From Paenibacillus sp. S150 (GTDB lineage Bacteria > Bacillota > Bacilli > Paenibacillales > Paenibacillaceae), in NCBI RefSeq assembly GCF_019352175.1, contig NZ_JACBYI010000006.1:62001-126000 (forward strand): a DNA stretch of 64,000 nt, read 5' to 3'. The notes under the pieces are model-generated. The model worked only from the letters and a program-made list of their open reading frames with translations. It was not told where the DNA came from and did not search any database. Of this stretch, positions 54,206 through 62,948 are shown in pieces. A program made the position numbers and the translations under genes. Position 1 is the stretch's first letter. Every line of letters begins with the position of its first letter.

Positions 54206-54914
54206 GGCCCACGGCCTCCTTCGCTGATGAAATAGGCTTGCGCCCCATATGGGCCTTAAGCGGGTTGAGCAGGCTGTCATCTCCATCCAGCAGGCGCAGG
54301 GCAATCCAGCGTGCCGGATATCCCGGGCCAACCGTCTGTTCGATCATAGGTGTCAGTTCGGCAATGCCCTGTTCAATTTCGGTACTATAGCTGATACGGA
54401 GCGGCTGCGCGGCAAAAGCGCCGGTGGCGACACGCTCGATCTGGTCCAGAAGAGCTTCAATGCCGATTTTGCCCCTGGCGGAGATGGCCACAACCGGAAC
54501 GCCGAGCCGTTCCGCTATGGCTTCCAGATTGATGCCGATCCCCAGTCTGCGTGCTTCATCAATCAGGTTGATGCAGACCACGGTCCGCCCGGTGATCTCC
54601 AGCACCTGCAGCGCGAGGTTGAGATTGCGCTCCAGCGAAGTTGCATCCAGCACGACCAGCGTGACATCCGGCTCCTCAAAAATGATATAATCTCTGGCCG
54701 CCTCTTCGTCGGCGGAATTGGAGTACAGCGAATAGGTGCCTGGAAGATCGACTGCGCGGTAGGTGTGGCTGTTGCGGGTGAACCGGCCTTCGGCGGTGAT
54801 GACGGTTTTACCCGCCCAGTTGCCCGTGTGCTGACGAAGTCCGGTAAGCAGGTTGAAAAGCGTGCTTTTACCCGTATTGGGGTTGCCTGCAAAAGCAACA
54901 GTGAATTGGCTCAT
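54183..54914 (-). CDS. feoB: Ferrous iron transporter FeoB, GTPase part
   Basis: A 243-residue G domain: G1 GNPNTGKST, G3 VDLPGTYSLYSN, G4-like NLIDEA, plus the FeoB helical GDI region, ending soon after ALRLLDGDDSLLNPL. In most bacteria this is fused to the membrane part; here it ends at a stop 23 bp inside the next gene. It gates Fe2+ import across the membrane. It overlaps feoA by four bases (ATGA). Symbol used for both halves. Confidence 0.9.
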   Translation of the reverse strand: MSQFTVAFAGNPNTGKSTLFNLLTGLRQHTGNWAGKTVITAEGRFTRNSHTYRAVDLPGTYSLYSNSADEEAARDYIIFEEPDVTLVVLDATSLERNLNLALQVLEITGRTVVCINLIDEARRLGIGINLEAIAERLGVPVVAISARGKIGIEALLDQIERVATGAFAAQPLRISYSTEIEQGIAELTPMIEQTVGPGYPARWIALRLLDGDDSLLNPLKAHMGRKPISSAKEAVGHGVTACH

Positions 54915-55165
54915 TTCTCCCCGCCTCCAATCAAGGTTCCGTAGATCCGTTCGCTTTCTTCCCGCCGCAGCGCAATTGTTGTATTACTGACCCGGAAGGC
55001 TGTAGGATCTCCAAGCGGGCTGCGCCGGAGCACCTCAACAGCATTGCCGGCAACAAAGCCCAGATCCAGAAGTCTTCTCCGCAGCACCCCCTGCACCTCG
55101 ATGCCGCTGATTACCAGCTTGCTGCCGTTTACCGCCTCAGACAATGGAATAAGAGCACCAGCCAT
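54911..55165 (-). CDS. feoA: Ferrous iron transport protein FeoA
   Basis: An 84-residue SH3-like protein that assists FeoB. IPLSEAVNGSKLVISGIEVQGVLRRRLLDLGFVAGNAVEVL is typical (given in sections), with SPLGDPTAFRVSNTTIALRREES at the end. The ATG at 55165 follows AGGAGATGTT. An upstream extension to 55234 has no matching residues. It is first in the feoA-feoB(G)-feoB(membrane) operon. The upstream 340 bp contain no gene; no clear Fur or FNR site was found. Confidence 0.9.
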   Translation of the reverse strand: MAGALIPLSEAVNGSKLVISGIEVQGVLRRRLLDLGFVAGNAVEVLRRSPLGDPTAFRVSNTTIALRREESERIYGTLIGGGEK

Positions 55166-55506
55166 AACATCTCCTGCTTTCATATTGAATAAGTATATAT
55201 TGTGCATTGGTGATAGATTGTTGTAGTGTGCCACAATAGTAGTATACGTAAATCAATTTGTCCTTGCGACAAAAAAGTTTCCTTAGGGGAAGAAGAATTG
55301 TTGCTTCCAGTACATTCATTGTTTTCTTCCTTCCTGCCGGAAACGTGGGCGTTCCCCCGGCTTCAAGGTGCGGTATGTGCACTGCCGGCCTTTCGGGAGG
55401 CGCAGCCGTTTCCGTTTCTGTTTCCGAGCTTTCAGGATGGGCTTAAGGCGTGCTATGGTTTCACCTTAGCATTACCTTACAGCGTTGTTCAGGTTATGTT
55501 CGTACA

Positions 55507-56604
55507 CTAAGTGGCGGACCGCTTGAACCTGTCGCGGAGCAGGATGGAAATGGCCAGCAGCAAAGGGATCGCCACCTGGAATATCGGGTCGATCTTCAGG
55601 CTGGGTCCCAGACCTACAGCAATATGCTGCGTATAGTCCCTCTCCAGAAAGGAAGCGCCGTAAATAACAGCACCCACCGGGAACACCCACCATTTCGCAG
55701 GCTTTCCGGTCAGCTCGGCCATCGCCTTCACAGAACTGAAGTAGAACAGCATCATCTTGATCAGCAGACCGATGAAGAGCTGGATCGTGACCAGAATGTC
55801 CAGGCGTTCGATGAACCTCAGATTGGATAAGGTCCGCACTGTTTTTAAAAAGGGCAGCTGGCTGATTCCGGCAATGGTGGGTCCAAGGACGGCAACATTA
55901 AGCGCGTTCATGAAGATAAGAAATATACTGATCAGAATATAGGCGGATATTGTATTTTTCACCGGAACGCCAGGCTTCTCCCATAAGGACCACAGCATCA
56001 GGAATACAATCATCTGTCCGAAGGGAAAGGAGACAATATCCGGCAGCGCAGCATCTATTATCGGTCTTAATCCGCCCTCAAAGACAGGCGCCAGACGGTT
56101 GAAATCAAGGGAGCCCATTATTCCGAGCAGCAATACAAGCACGGCATAGAAGGAAAGCACCAGCGGCAGCAGCACCTCCGGAAGGCGGAAGACGACTTCG
56201 GCCCCTTTCCAGATGGCGTACAGCGCAATACCGACAAAAATCAGCATTGTGATGGACATCGGGGAATTCGGCAGCATGGTGAGCGCCGTCAGCTCCCCTA
56301 AATCACGGACATTGCGCATCGATTCATAAGCGAAATACAGGCTGTAAACTCCGCCAACAACAGAGCCTGCATAACGTCCGAAATGGAACTTAAGCATGCC
56401 GATGAGGTCGCTATGGAGCGAACGGTGCTGAATCCACATCAGCAGCATAAGCAGGATAAAGCCTGCCGCCGAGCCGGTACACATGGCCAGCCAGGAATCC
56501 TGCTTGGCCTTGCCGCCCAGCAGGAACAGCGGTGTGCTGCCGATCTCAAACAGCATGATCATGAAGGAGATTTGCAGGGCAGACACCTGCTCCTTTTTTT
56601 GCAT
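55507..56604 (-). CDS. Spore germinant receptor B subunit-like permease (second copy)
   Basis: A 365-residue GerAB-type protein of the APC superfamily with ten predicted helices: EQVSALQISFMIMLFEIGSTPLF as first helix, GRYAGSVVGGVYSLYFAYESMRNVRDLGE, and IERLDILVTIQLFIGLLIKMMLFYFSSV. B subunits sense germinants in the inner spore membrane. It is the last gene of a five-gene operon that already carries one B gene at 58087. A two-B receptor could widen germinant range. It ends near a long A/T-rich intergenic region. Confidence 0.88.
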   Translation of the reverse strand: MQKKEQVSALQISFMIMLFEIGSTPLFLLGGKAKQDSWLAMCTGSAAGFILLMLLMWIQHRSLHSDLIGMLKFHFGRYAGSVVGGVYSLYFAYESMRNVRDLGELTALTMLPNSPMSITMLIFVGIALYAIWKGAEVVFRLPEVLLPLVLSFYAVLVLLLGIMGSLDFNRLAPVFEGGLRPIIDAALPDIVSFPFGQMIVFLMLWSLWEKPGVPVKNTISAYILISIFLIFMNALNVAVLGPTIAGISQLPFLKTVRTLSNLRFIERLDILVTIQLFIGLLIKMMLFYFSSVKAMAELTGKPAKWWVFPVGAVIYGASFLERDYTQHIAVGLGPSLKIDPIFQVAIPLLLAISILLRDRFKRSAT

Positions 56605-56611
56605 GACGGGA

Positions 56612-56851
56612 TCAACCTCCTAACCACTTGATAATTGCTCTGCCCGCAGGCTGAAAGAACGCCGTGTATAAGGTGGACACGCCAAGGTGCGGAGTTCTTG
56701 TAATCCCGCAAAGGTGGACATAGACACAGTAGGCCAGGATGCAGCCGAACCACAGCCTGTGCAGTTTTCGCCCCTTGCCCTGCAGCAAGGCGCAGCCCCG
56801 CCAGAAAGCGAGGAGATAGAGCCCGAGAATCACAGCTATATTCATAGACAA
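56612..56851 (-). CDS. Small two-helix membrane protein in the germinant receptor operon (D subunit-like)
   Basis: A 79-residue protein with two membrane segments: MNIAVILGLYLLAFWRGCALLQ and WFGCILAYCVYVHLCGI, separated by a basic loop (GKGRKLHR). It lies between the C gene and the second B gene with spacings of 6-7 bp, so it is part of the operon. Some Bacillus ger operons encode a small two-helix D protein that modulates receptor activity. The resemblance here is in size, topology and position only. Confidence 0.65.
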   Translation of the reverse strand: MSMNIAVILGLYLLAFWRGCALLQGKGRKLHRLWFGCILAYCVYVHLCGITRTPHLGVSTLYTAFFQPAGRAIIKWLGG

Positions 56852-56857
56852 GCTCCT

Positions 56858-58090
56858 TTATTTCTCCAAAACAGAATCGAAGGATTTATTGCTGAGTCCT
56901 GTCCGTTCAATCTCCATCGAAACATGGGGCCGTATTTCAATCTCCTGGAACACGCTGTCCCAGCTCTTGTCCTTCTGGATCTGCTGCCAGCGGTTGCGGT
57001 CGCTGCGGTGGATTCTCACCGCGAAGCCCGTGACATCTGCGCCCAGCTTCCTGACTTCCTTCCAGGAATTGTTCACCAGCTCCAGCACCTGCTGCTCAAT
57101 GGCATTCTCCATCTCCGTAATTGAAGCCCGCTCGTTCAAATCCATGATACTGCCCAGTTCCGTTAATACACCGCTTCCTTTGATATCAATATCGATGACA
57201 TAATGGTCCTTCTCCCACTTGGGATGAACGGCGGTGCTGGATTTCTGGAGAATGAAAGAGGCATCCGGCTTGTCGCCGGATTTGGGCTTGGAAGGGAAGG
57301 AGATGGTGGCCAATTTAATTTTGTCCGTCATGAATGACAAGCCCAAAGCCTGCTTTTGACTCAGCCAGCCAACCAGCTTTTCACCCTTCAGTACGCCAAG
57401 CCTCCCCAGAGCCAGCCGGGTCCGCAGATCTGTGCGTCCGGTTTCTTCCGTCTCATCCATGATTTCCGGTCCGGTAAGGAGGATTTCCGGAAGGATCGCA
57501 CTGCCCGATTCGGAGGAGAGGGCCATCGCCAGCTCGAACATCCGTATGCCGGGATAATAGGAGATCAGCCGGGCCTCCTGTTCTATCATCAGCTGAATGC
57601 CGGAGCCCTGGTTTTTGGTCAGCTGCATAAGCTGGTCCAGAATATTGCCGGCTTCGCCTTTGGTAATAAATACATAGACCGTTTCCCGGCTGTCCTGCTT
57701 GCGCAGGAACATATCGATCAATTGATTAATACCGTGTCTGGCCAAGCTTTCGCCGAGAACGGTAATTCGGGAATGGGAGAAAAACATTTCGCGTGTGCTC
57801 GTCAGGTTGGTCCGTTCAATGGCTTCCATAATCGTTTTTCCTTTAACGGTAAAGGTGACGAACGGAGGCGAGCTGGTGCTGCCGCCCCCGCTGCCCCCCA
57901 TACCGCTGGCTCCGGAAGAGGGGTTGATGACCTGGTAGGTGGCCTTCCAGCGGTTATCCTCCCAGTCATAGGCCGAACCGGAGGTAATGCCAAGCTCGCT
58001 CAGTTCGCGGTCATCCCAGCAGCCGGACAGCAGCGCCGACAAAAAGGGGAGACAGAGCAGACAGGAGAGAATTTTTTTGCGAATATTCAT
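56858..58090 (-). CDS. Spore germinant receptor C subunit
   Basis: A 410-residue GerAC-type lipoprotein. Signal peptide with lipobox LLSGC, then WDDRELSELGITSGSAYDW, the family start. TREMFFSHSRITVLGESLARHG and RPHVSMEIERTG are conserved. A Gly/Ser-rich loop (GASGMGGSGGGSTS) sits near residue 60. It anchors at the outer face of the inner spore membrane. The start at 58090 overlaps the B gene end by four bases; AAAGGA lies upstream. A longer open frame into the B gene was rejected. Confidence 0.9.
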   Translation of the reverse strand: MNIRKKILSCLLCLPFLSALLSGCWDDRELSELGITSGSAYDWEDNRWKATYQVINPSSGASGMGGSGGGSTSSPPFVTFTVKGKTIMEAIERTNLTSTREMFFSHSRITVLGESLARHGINQLIDMFLRKQDSRETVYVFITKGEAGNILDQLMQLTKNQGSGIQLMIEQEARLISYYPGIRMFELAMALSSESGSAILPEILLTGPEIMDETEETGRTDLRTRLALGRLGVLKGEKLVGWLSQKQALGLSFMTDKIKLATISFPSKPKSGDKPDASFILQKSSTAVHPKWEKDHYVIDIDIKGSGVLTELGSIMDLNERASITEMENAIEQQVLELVNNSWKEVRKLGADVTGFAVRIHRSDRNRWQQIQKDKSWDSVFQEIEIRPHVSMEIERTGLSNKSFDSVLEK

Positions 58091-59190
58091 GTTCCCCATC
58101 CTTTCCGCTTGGTTTTGGATTTCTTGAACCGGTCCAGAACGATTGCTCCCAAAGGGACGAGCACATTGAAGAGGAAGAAGGTAAGAAAACGCCCTTCCTT
58201 GTTGTAGAGGTTCAATTTCTCTGTGCTCTGCCAGGTGAACAGGCACTCCAGAACAATAAGCAGACCCAGGGCACCGATGAAGGGCCGGCTGCTGCTGATC
58301 CGGAAGGTCTGCTTGAAGCACTCCACGGTAGCAAACAGGAAGATTGACAGCTTCAGGTAGATGGACAAGACCCAGTAGGAGATGAAGAGAATGTCCAGCT
58401 TCTCAATAAATCTTCCGATATGAACAATCCCGACGGCAGCAAATCCGGGATAGGAGCTGAGCTTGATAAAGTCAGGGCCAAACACCATGAGCGCGGTAAT
58501 CAGCGAAAACATCATCAGCACGGAAACAAAAATCAGGCCGGTCCAGCCGATTAGGCGGGCTTTCTGCGGATATTGAAGGTAAGGAGCCAGGAACAGCAGC
58601 ACTGCAACCTCGGACATCCAGGTGGTTGGTGTAATGCTGGCGAGTGTCAGCTCGACCAGCGAGTGGTCGAACATCGGCAGCAGCCGGTGCACATTCATCT
58701 CATTGGACAGGCCGAACACATATAGAGGTACAAAAAATAGATAGAGCAATATGACCAGGCTGTTCACCCGGGCAATGGCTTCCAAGCCCTGTCTTACCAT
58801 ATAAATGGTAATAAACAGGATCAGCATGCATAGTACCGAGACCGGGGTATTGACCAGCACATTGTCCTTCAGGAAGTTGGCGAATTCACGCAGAATTGTG
58901 GCGGTGGTGTCCAGGTAGAACTGCAGCATGAAGAGGCCGAGGACCGTGGCGACGACGGGCGAGCTTTTCTCGCCGATCCACACCAGAAACGGAGCGCCAT
59001 TGGTGCAGCGTACAGCGCTGCCGACAACGGCTGCGATGAGAACTCCGAAAAAGGTGGACAGCAGGATAGCCAGCGGCGCATCCTGCTCCGCATAGTTGCT
59101 GATGATTACCGGAAGCACAACGGTGGCCGTTGGCAGGATTGTATTGACAACCAGCATGGCTGCCTGGGTGGTGCCGATTTTCCCGTTCAT
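58087..59190 (-). CDS. Spore germinant receptor B subunit
   Basis: A 367-residue GerAB-type permease with about ten helices: TTQAAMLVVNTILPTATVVLP, FLKDNVLVNTPVSVLCMLILF and RFIEKLDILFISYWVLSIYLKLSIFLFA. The last block matches the RxxE-x-LD helix of the second B copy. The ATG at 59190 follows GGGGAGGG. It overlaps the A gene (4 bp) and C gene (4 bp). It likely binds the nutrient germinant. Confidence 0.9.
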   Translation of the reverse strand: MNGKIGTTQAAMLVVNTILPTATVVLPVIISNYAEQDAPLAILLSTFFGVLIAAVVGSAVRCTNGAPFLVWIGEKSSPVVATVLGLFMLQFYLDTTATILREFANFLKDNVLVNTPVSVLCMLILFITIYMVRQGLEAIARVNSLVILLYLFFVPLYVFGLSNEMNVHRLLPMFDHSLVELTLASITPTTWMSEVAVLLFLAPYLQYPQKARLIGWTGLIFVSVLMMFSLITALMVFGPDFIKLSSYPGFAAVGIVHIGRFIEKLDILFISYWVLSIYLKLSIFLFATVECFKQTFRISSSRPFIGALGLLIVLECLFTWQSTEKLNLYNKEGRFLTFFLFNVLVPLGAIVLDRFKKSKTKRKGWGT

Positions 59191-60809
59191 TCCGGACCCT
59201 CCCCTTGCGGTTTTTGAGGTGCGGCTGCTTGCTGGCTTTTCTCTTCCACCGGCTTGGGCTTTTGATCCGCTCCCTGGCGGCGCGTTTCTTTGCCCAGATT
59301 GGTCTTGGGACGCACGGCCATGCTCCAAAGCGGAATGCGGATAAAGATATCCTTAAGATAACGCGGAATCATTGGAGCTACAGGAGACAGGTACGGCACA
59401 CCAAAGGAACGCAGTCCGGCCATATGAATCAGCAGCACCATGAGAAAGGACATAATCCCGAACAGGCCCAGGGTTGCGGCGATGAACATCATGACAAACC
59501 GGATGAGCCGGATGGAGTTGGCGATCGCCAGCGACGGAATAACGAAGTTGGAGATTGCCGTAAAAGAAACGACGATAACCATAGCGGCGGAGACCAGCCC
59601 GGCTTGCACGGCAGCCTGTCCGAGCACCAGTGCGCCCACGATGGAAATCGCCGGTCCGATGGTGCGCGGCATGCGCACCCCGGCTTCGCGCAGCACGTCG
59701 AAGGTCAGCTCCATGAGAAGCGCCTCTGCAAGCGCCGGCAGCGGCACCCCTTCCCGCTGGGCGGCGAGGCTGATCAGCAGAGTGGTTGGCAGCATTTCCT
59801 GGTGGAAGGTGGTGACGGCGATATACAAGGCAGGCAGCAGCATTGATACAAAAAAGGCACTGTAGCGGATGAGCCGCAGAAAAGAGGAAATATCATAACG
59901 CTGGTAGTAGTCTTCGCTGGACTGGAAAAAGTTGAAGAATGTGGACGGCGCCAGCAGGGCAAAGGGCGTACCGTCAATAATGATTCCGATTTGCCCTTCC
60001 AGAATGCCCCCGGCCATGGCATCCGGACGCTCGGTGTTCTGAATGGTGGGAAAGGGAGTCAGCCCGCCGTCCTGGATGAATTCCTCAATATAGTTGCTCT
60101 CCAGGATGCTGTCCGTGTTGATCGCATTCAGCCGGCGGCGGATTTCCGTCAGCACCTGCACGCTGGCGAGGCCGTCCAGATAGACCAGGGCCACTCCGGT
60201 CTGGGTACGCTGCCCTATTTTGTATTCTTCAATGCGCAGATCGGAGGTTTTCAGTCTGCGCCGCAGCATGGAGGTGCCTGTCCGCAGACTTTCGGTGAAG
60301 CCCTCCTTGGGACCGCGGATGACACCCTGTGAGGTCGGCTCGTTGACGCTGCGCTTCTCCCAGCCGGAGGTATCGGCAGCCAGCGCGGTCCGGATGCCGT
60401 CGAACAGGATCAGGGTGTAGCCGTCGAACAGCATCGGAAAGAGGGCTTCCAGCGTCCGGCCCTCCTTGACACCGCCGATGGGCAGCATTTGATCCTTGAT
60501 CATGCTGAAGGCGTCTGCGGCGGTGATGAATTCACTCTTCAGCGTGACCGTTTCCAGCAAGGGCTGCAGCACGGCCTGATTGACCGCATCGGCATTAACC
60601 AGGCCGTCAATATATACAAAAGCCAGTGCCAGCGAGCTTAAAGACTCATTGGTGAATCTCCGGATAACGACATCCGAGCTTTGGCCGATCCGTTTGCCGA
60701 GCTCCTGCAAATTCAGCTCCAGTGAAAGATCAAGAGGAAGCGGCGCAGGCACGGATTGTTCTATGGGATCACTGTTTTTATTGCCGCTCCTACGCTGATT
60801 ATTGGACAT
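59187..60809 (-). CDS. Spore germinant receptor A subunit
   Basis: A 540-residue GerAA-type protein. The cytosolic N-terminal part has LGQSSDVVIRRF-like start and VYIDGLVNADAVNQAVLQPL. LLFDGYTLILFDG and RGPKEGFTESLRTGTSMLRRRLKTSDL follow. RYDISSFLRLIRYSAFFVSMLLPALYIAVTTFHQEMLPT precedes four to six membrane helices (in sections), and the tail is Lys/Pro/Gln-rich. The ATG at 60809 is preceded by GGAGGC. It is first in the A-B-C-D-B operon. It is expected to be expressed late in the forespore, but I could not pick a sigmaG site with confidence. Confidence 0.92.
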   Translation of the reverse strand: MSNNQRRSGNKNSDPIEQSVPAPLPLDLSLELNLQELGKRIGQSSDVVIRRFTNESLSSLALAFVYIDGLVNADAVNQAVLQPLLETVTLKSEFITAADAFSMIKDQMLPIGGVKEGRTLEALFPMLFDGYTLILFDGIRTALAADTSGWEKRSVNEPTSQGVIRGPKEGFTESLRTGTSMLRRRLKTSDLRIEEYKIGQRTQTGVALVYLDGLASVQVLTEIRRRLNAINTDSILESNYIEEFIQDGGLTPFPTIQNTERPDAMAGGILEGQIGIIIDGTPFALLAPSTFFNFFQSSEDYYQRYDISSFLRLIRYSAFFVSMLLPALYIAVTTFHQEMLPTTLLISLAAQREGVPLPALAEALLMELTFDVLREAGVRMPRTIGPAISIVGALVLGQAAVQAGLVSAAMVIVVSFTAISNFVIPSLAIANSIRLIRFVMMFIAATLGLFGIMSFLMVLLIHMAGLRSFGVPYLSPVAPMIPRYLKDIFIRIPLWSMAVRPKTNLGKETRRQGADQKPKPVEEKSQQAAAPQKPQGEGPE

Positions 60810-61049
60810 CGTAACGCCTCCGTTCTGCTGGAATCTGGATTCTTTGGCGTTATTATCCCCGGGACCCTTATTCCTATTCTGGCTGTATAAGTGCATGGGC
60901 TGTCTGGAAATCATGATGCGGACTGAGGTTTATGTTAGGGAAGCTTCCCCGTTTCATCGTCTGAAGTGCCGCCAAGAGCGGTATGGATGCTTATTGGATT
61001 CCATGAAAAAAGGTTCATCCCCAGCATCGGCGGCTGGAGGCGACTTATG

Positions 61050-61320
61050 TCAGGGTAGGATTGGGCCGGGCTGCTTCGCCAGCCTCCCGGGTCCGGCCGC
61101 TCCGCGAAAAGTAATACTTACCGTGATTCCCTCTCCGGGCCGGGATTTCAGGCTGACCTTGTGGCCGGGGAGGCTGCAAATCTCCCGGGCCAGATACAGG
61201 CCCATGCCGGCCGATTCATGGTACTGCCGCCCGCGCTCACCGGTGAAATAAGGCTTGAACACCCGCTTCAAATCTTCGGGGTAATGCCGATGCCCTGATT
61301 TGTAATCTCAAGAAGGATAT
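61050..61320 (-). pseudogene. C-terminal remnant of a sensor histidine kinase
   Basis: Readable on the minus strand are ILLEITNQGIGITP, then after a one-base loss DLKRVFKPYFTGERGR, SAGMGLYLAREIC and SRPGEGITVSITF. These are the N, F and G2 boxes of a BceS-like HATPase domain. CCG-AAGAT stands where CCG-GAAGAT is expected, giving the frameshift. Everything upstream of the N box is missing, with a stop within ten codons, and repeat B locus 7 begins about 34 bp beyond. No partner response regulator or ABC exporter is nearby. Nonfunctional. Confidence 0.8.
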
Positions 61321-61353
61321 CTGTGCAGCCTCAATGCCTCCGGTCAGCCTTGC

Positions 61354-61542
61354 TAAGTGGGAAAAAGTAGCACTAATTCAATTCATTTGGCTCACAGATA
61401 GACATTTAGTGGGAAAAAGTAACGCTAATTCTGCTGAAAACAGCCGCACCGGGGCAAATCGGCTGGAATTAAGTGTCCAAAATCCCACTAACGTCTTTTG
61501 CAGCCACGCTTCCGGTGGATTAGGTTTACTTTTTCCACTCCG
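61354..61542. repeat. Four-core phased repeat B, locus 7
   Basis: Cores start at 61354, 61406, 61469 and 61520: spacings 52, 63 and 51 bp, two reverse then two forward. The core GTGGGAAAAAGTA-CACTAA form is very clear in the first two. Inter-core sequence is unrelated to loci 2 and 3. The locus adjoins the truncated kinase remnant; 61543-61757 shows nothing else. Confidence 0.85.
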
Positions 61543-61757
61543 CTTCCTTTCTCCATTCACCTCGTTATGTTTCAAGAATATTCTGCTTTCCAAATGTAAT
61601 TCATCTAAGCGGTTATTCCCGTCTGAATTCCCCGCAGCGGTTCAGCAACCTTAACGGGATAAGGGCTGTCGCATGGGCATGCAGCAGCTGCGGCGATGGT
61701 TTATAATCAACTAAATGGCTGAAGTTACATCCATATAACATGAAGGCGGGTAGCATT

Positions 61758-62348
61758 ATGACAACCATAGGTTTGATTCGGCACGGCAGCACCGCGTGGA
61801 ATAAGGAAGGGCGGATACAGGGGCATACCAATAATCCGCTTGATGAGGAAGGGCTGCGCCAGGCGGCGGCCATTGCCGAGCGGCTGCACGGGGAGAAGTG
61901 GGATTACATTTATTCAAGCGACTTGCTGAGAGCGGTACAGACAGCAGAGGTGATTTCGGAGCGGCTGGGTATCCCGATTGCAGGACTGGTACCCGGAATC
62001 AGGGAGATGAGCGGCGGCCTGATTGAAGGCACCACGGAAATTGAACGTGCAGCGCGCTGGGGCAGCGAATGGAGAAGTATGGATATGAAGCTGGAAAGCG
62101 ACGAATCAGGCCAGCACCGCGGCAGCCGGGCGATCGAAGAAATTGCCTCACGGCACCCGGGCAAAAGAATCCTCGCCGTCAGCCACGGCGCAATTCTGCG
62201 CAGCAGCCTGAGAAGACTGGTCCCCGGGCTGGATGTGAGCGAGCTGCTTAAAAACACCTCGATCACCCATATCGTCAAGGACGGCAGCGGCTGGACCTGT
62301 GCGCTGTACAACTGCGTGGCGCATATGAACGCTGAGAGGTCTGAGTAA
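61758..62348 (+). CDS. Histidine phosphatase family protein
   Basis: A 196-residue phosphoglycerate-mutase-like phosphatase. The catalytic RHG motif is in IGLIRHGSTAWNKEGRIQGHTNNPLDEEG. YSSDLLRAVQTAEVISERLG is the usual second block, and ILAVSHGAILRSSLRRL contains the second histidine. Substrates of this family range from cobalamin precursors to sugar phosphates; none is indicated. The ATG at 61758 follows AAGGCGGG; an upstream ATG at 61740 contains that site. The 51-bp repeat array begins 50 bp downstream. Confidence 0.88.
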   Translation: MTTIGLIRHGSTAWNKEGRIQGHTNNPLDEEGLRQAAAIAERLHGEKWDYIYSSDLLRAVQTAEVISERLGIPIAGLVPGIREMSGGLIEGTTEIERAARWGSEWRSMDMKLESDESGQHRGSRAIEEIASRHPGKRILAVSHGAILRSSLRRLVPGLDVSELLKNTSITHIVKDGSGWTCALYNCVAHMNAERSE

Positions 62349-62397
62349 AAGAGAGGGCCGGATTCGGCAGTCACGGCTGGAAGGCTGGAGAGTGTCC

Positions 62398-62677
62398 AAT
62401 AACGGCAGAAATGCCGTTGTTGAGGCGGAAAAGTCCAGCATGCCCATCAATAACAGCAAAATTACCGTTGTTGAGGTGAAAAAGTCCAGCGAGCCCATCA
62501 ATAACGGCAGAAATACCGTTGTTGAGGTGAAAAAGTCCAGCGAGCCCATCAATAACGGCAGAAATACCGTTGTTGAGGTGAAAAAGTCCAGCGAGCCCAT
62601 CAATAACGGCAAAATTACCGTTATTGAAGCGAGGATGTCCAGCGTTGCCCCTCGATAACGGCAAAACTGCCGTTAAA
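62398..62677 (+). repeat. Tandem array of 51-bp units, each with a palindrome
   Basis: Units begin at 62398, 62449, 62500, 62551 and 62602, with a partial sixth at 62655. Units 3 and 4 are identical. Each unit starts AATAACGGCAGAAATACCGT or a variant. Its palindrome is AACGG-N8-CCGTT (arms up to AACGGCA/TGCCGTT in units 1 and 6). The 5' copy and 3' copies are more diverged, as in a locally amplified repeat. Because 51 is a multiple of three, both strands keep repetitive open frames; none has a good ribosome site. Not a CRISPR, as there are no unique spacers. Confidence 0.85.
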
Positions 62678-62739
62678 TCGGTCATGCACGTCAGGCGTGC
62701 GGCAGCCGCCTGCACCGAACCGGGCGGCGCAGGCGGACC

Positions 62740-62767
62740 ATCCGTCCTTTCCAGGACGGATTTTTTA
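62740..62767 (+). terminator. Intrinsic terminator
   Basis: ATCCGTCC (62740-62747) pairs with GGACGGAT (62754-62761), then TTTTT. It ends the histidine phosphatase transcript, including the repeat array. Confidence 0.85.
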
Positions 62768-62948
62768 TGTGCGTCAGCTGGGTCTTAGAGGAAAGGGGAA
62801 GCCTGCCAATAATAAGCTTAATGCTTAATTTAACCGCTTTTTTCAGGCTGATTCCGCACTGGTGTTCAGATTATGTTCAGTGTATTATTGTACAGTGAAG
62901 CTTCAAAGCGGGAAACTATTCACAGGCAAAAGGGAGGGCAAATGAACG

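Noticed and set aside
62392..62658. Repetitive 88-residue ORF in the 51-bp array, and its reverse-strand counterparts
   Set aside because: The period is a multiple of three, so all frames without stops stay open. There is no convincing Shine-Dalgarno site, and the conserved feature is the palindrome rather than the protein.
62398..62677. CRISPR array
   Set aside because: Units are directly adjacent with no unique spacers, the palindromic part is short, and no cas gene is in the window.
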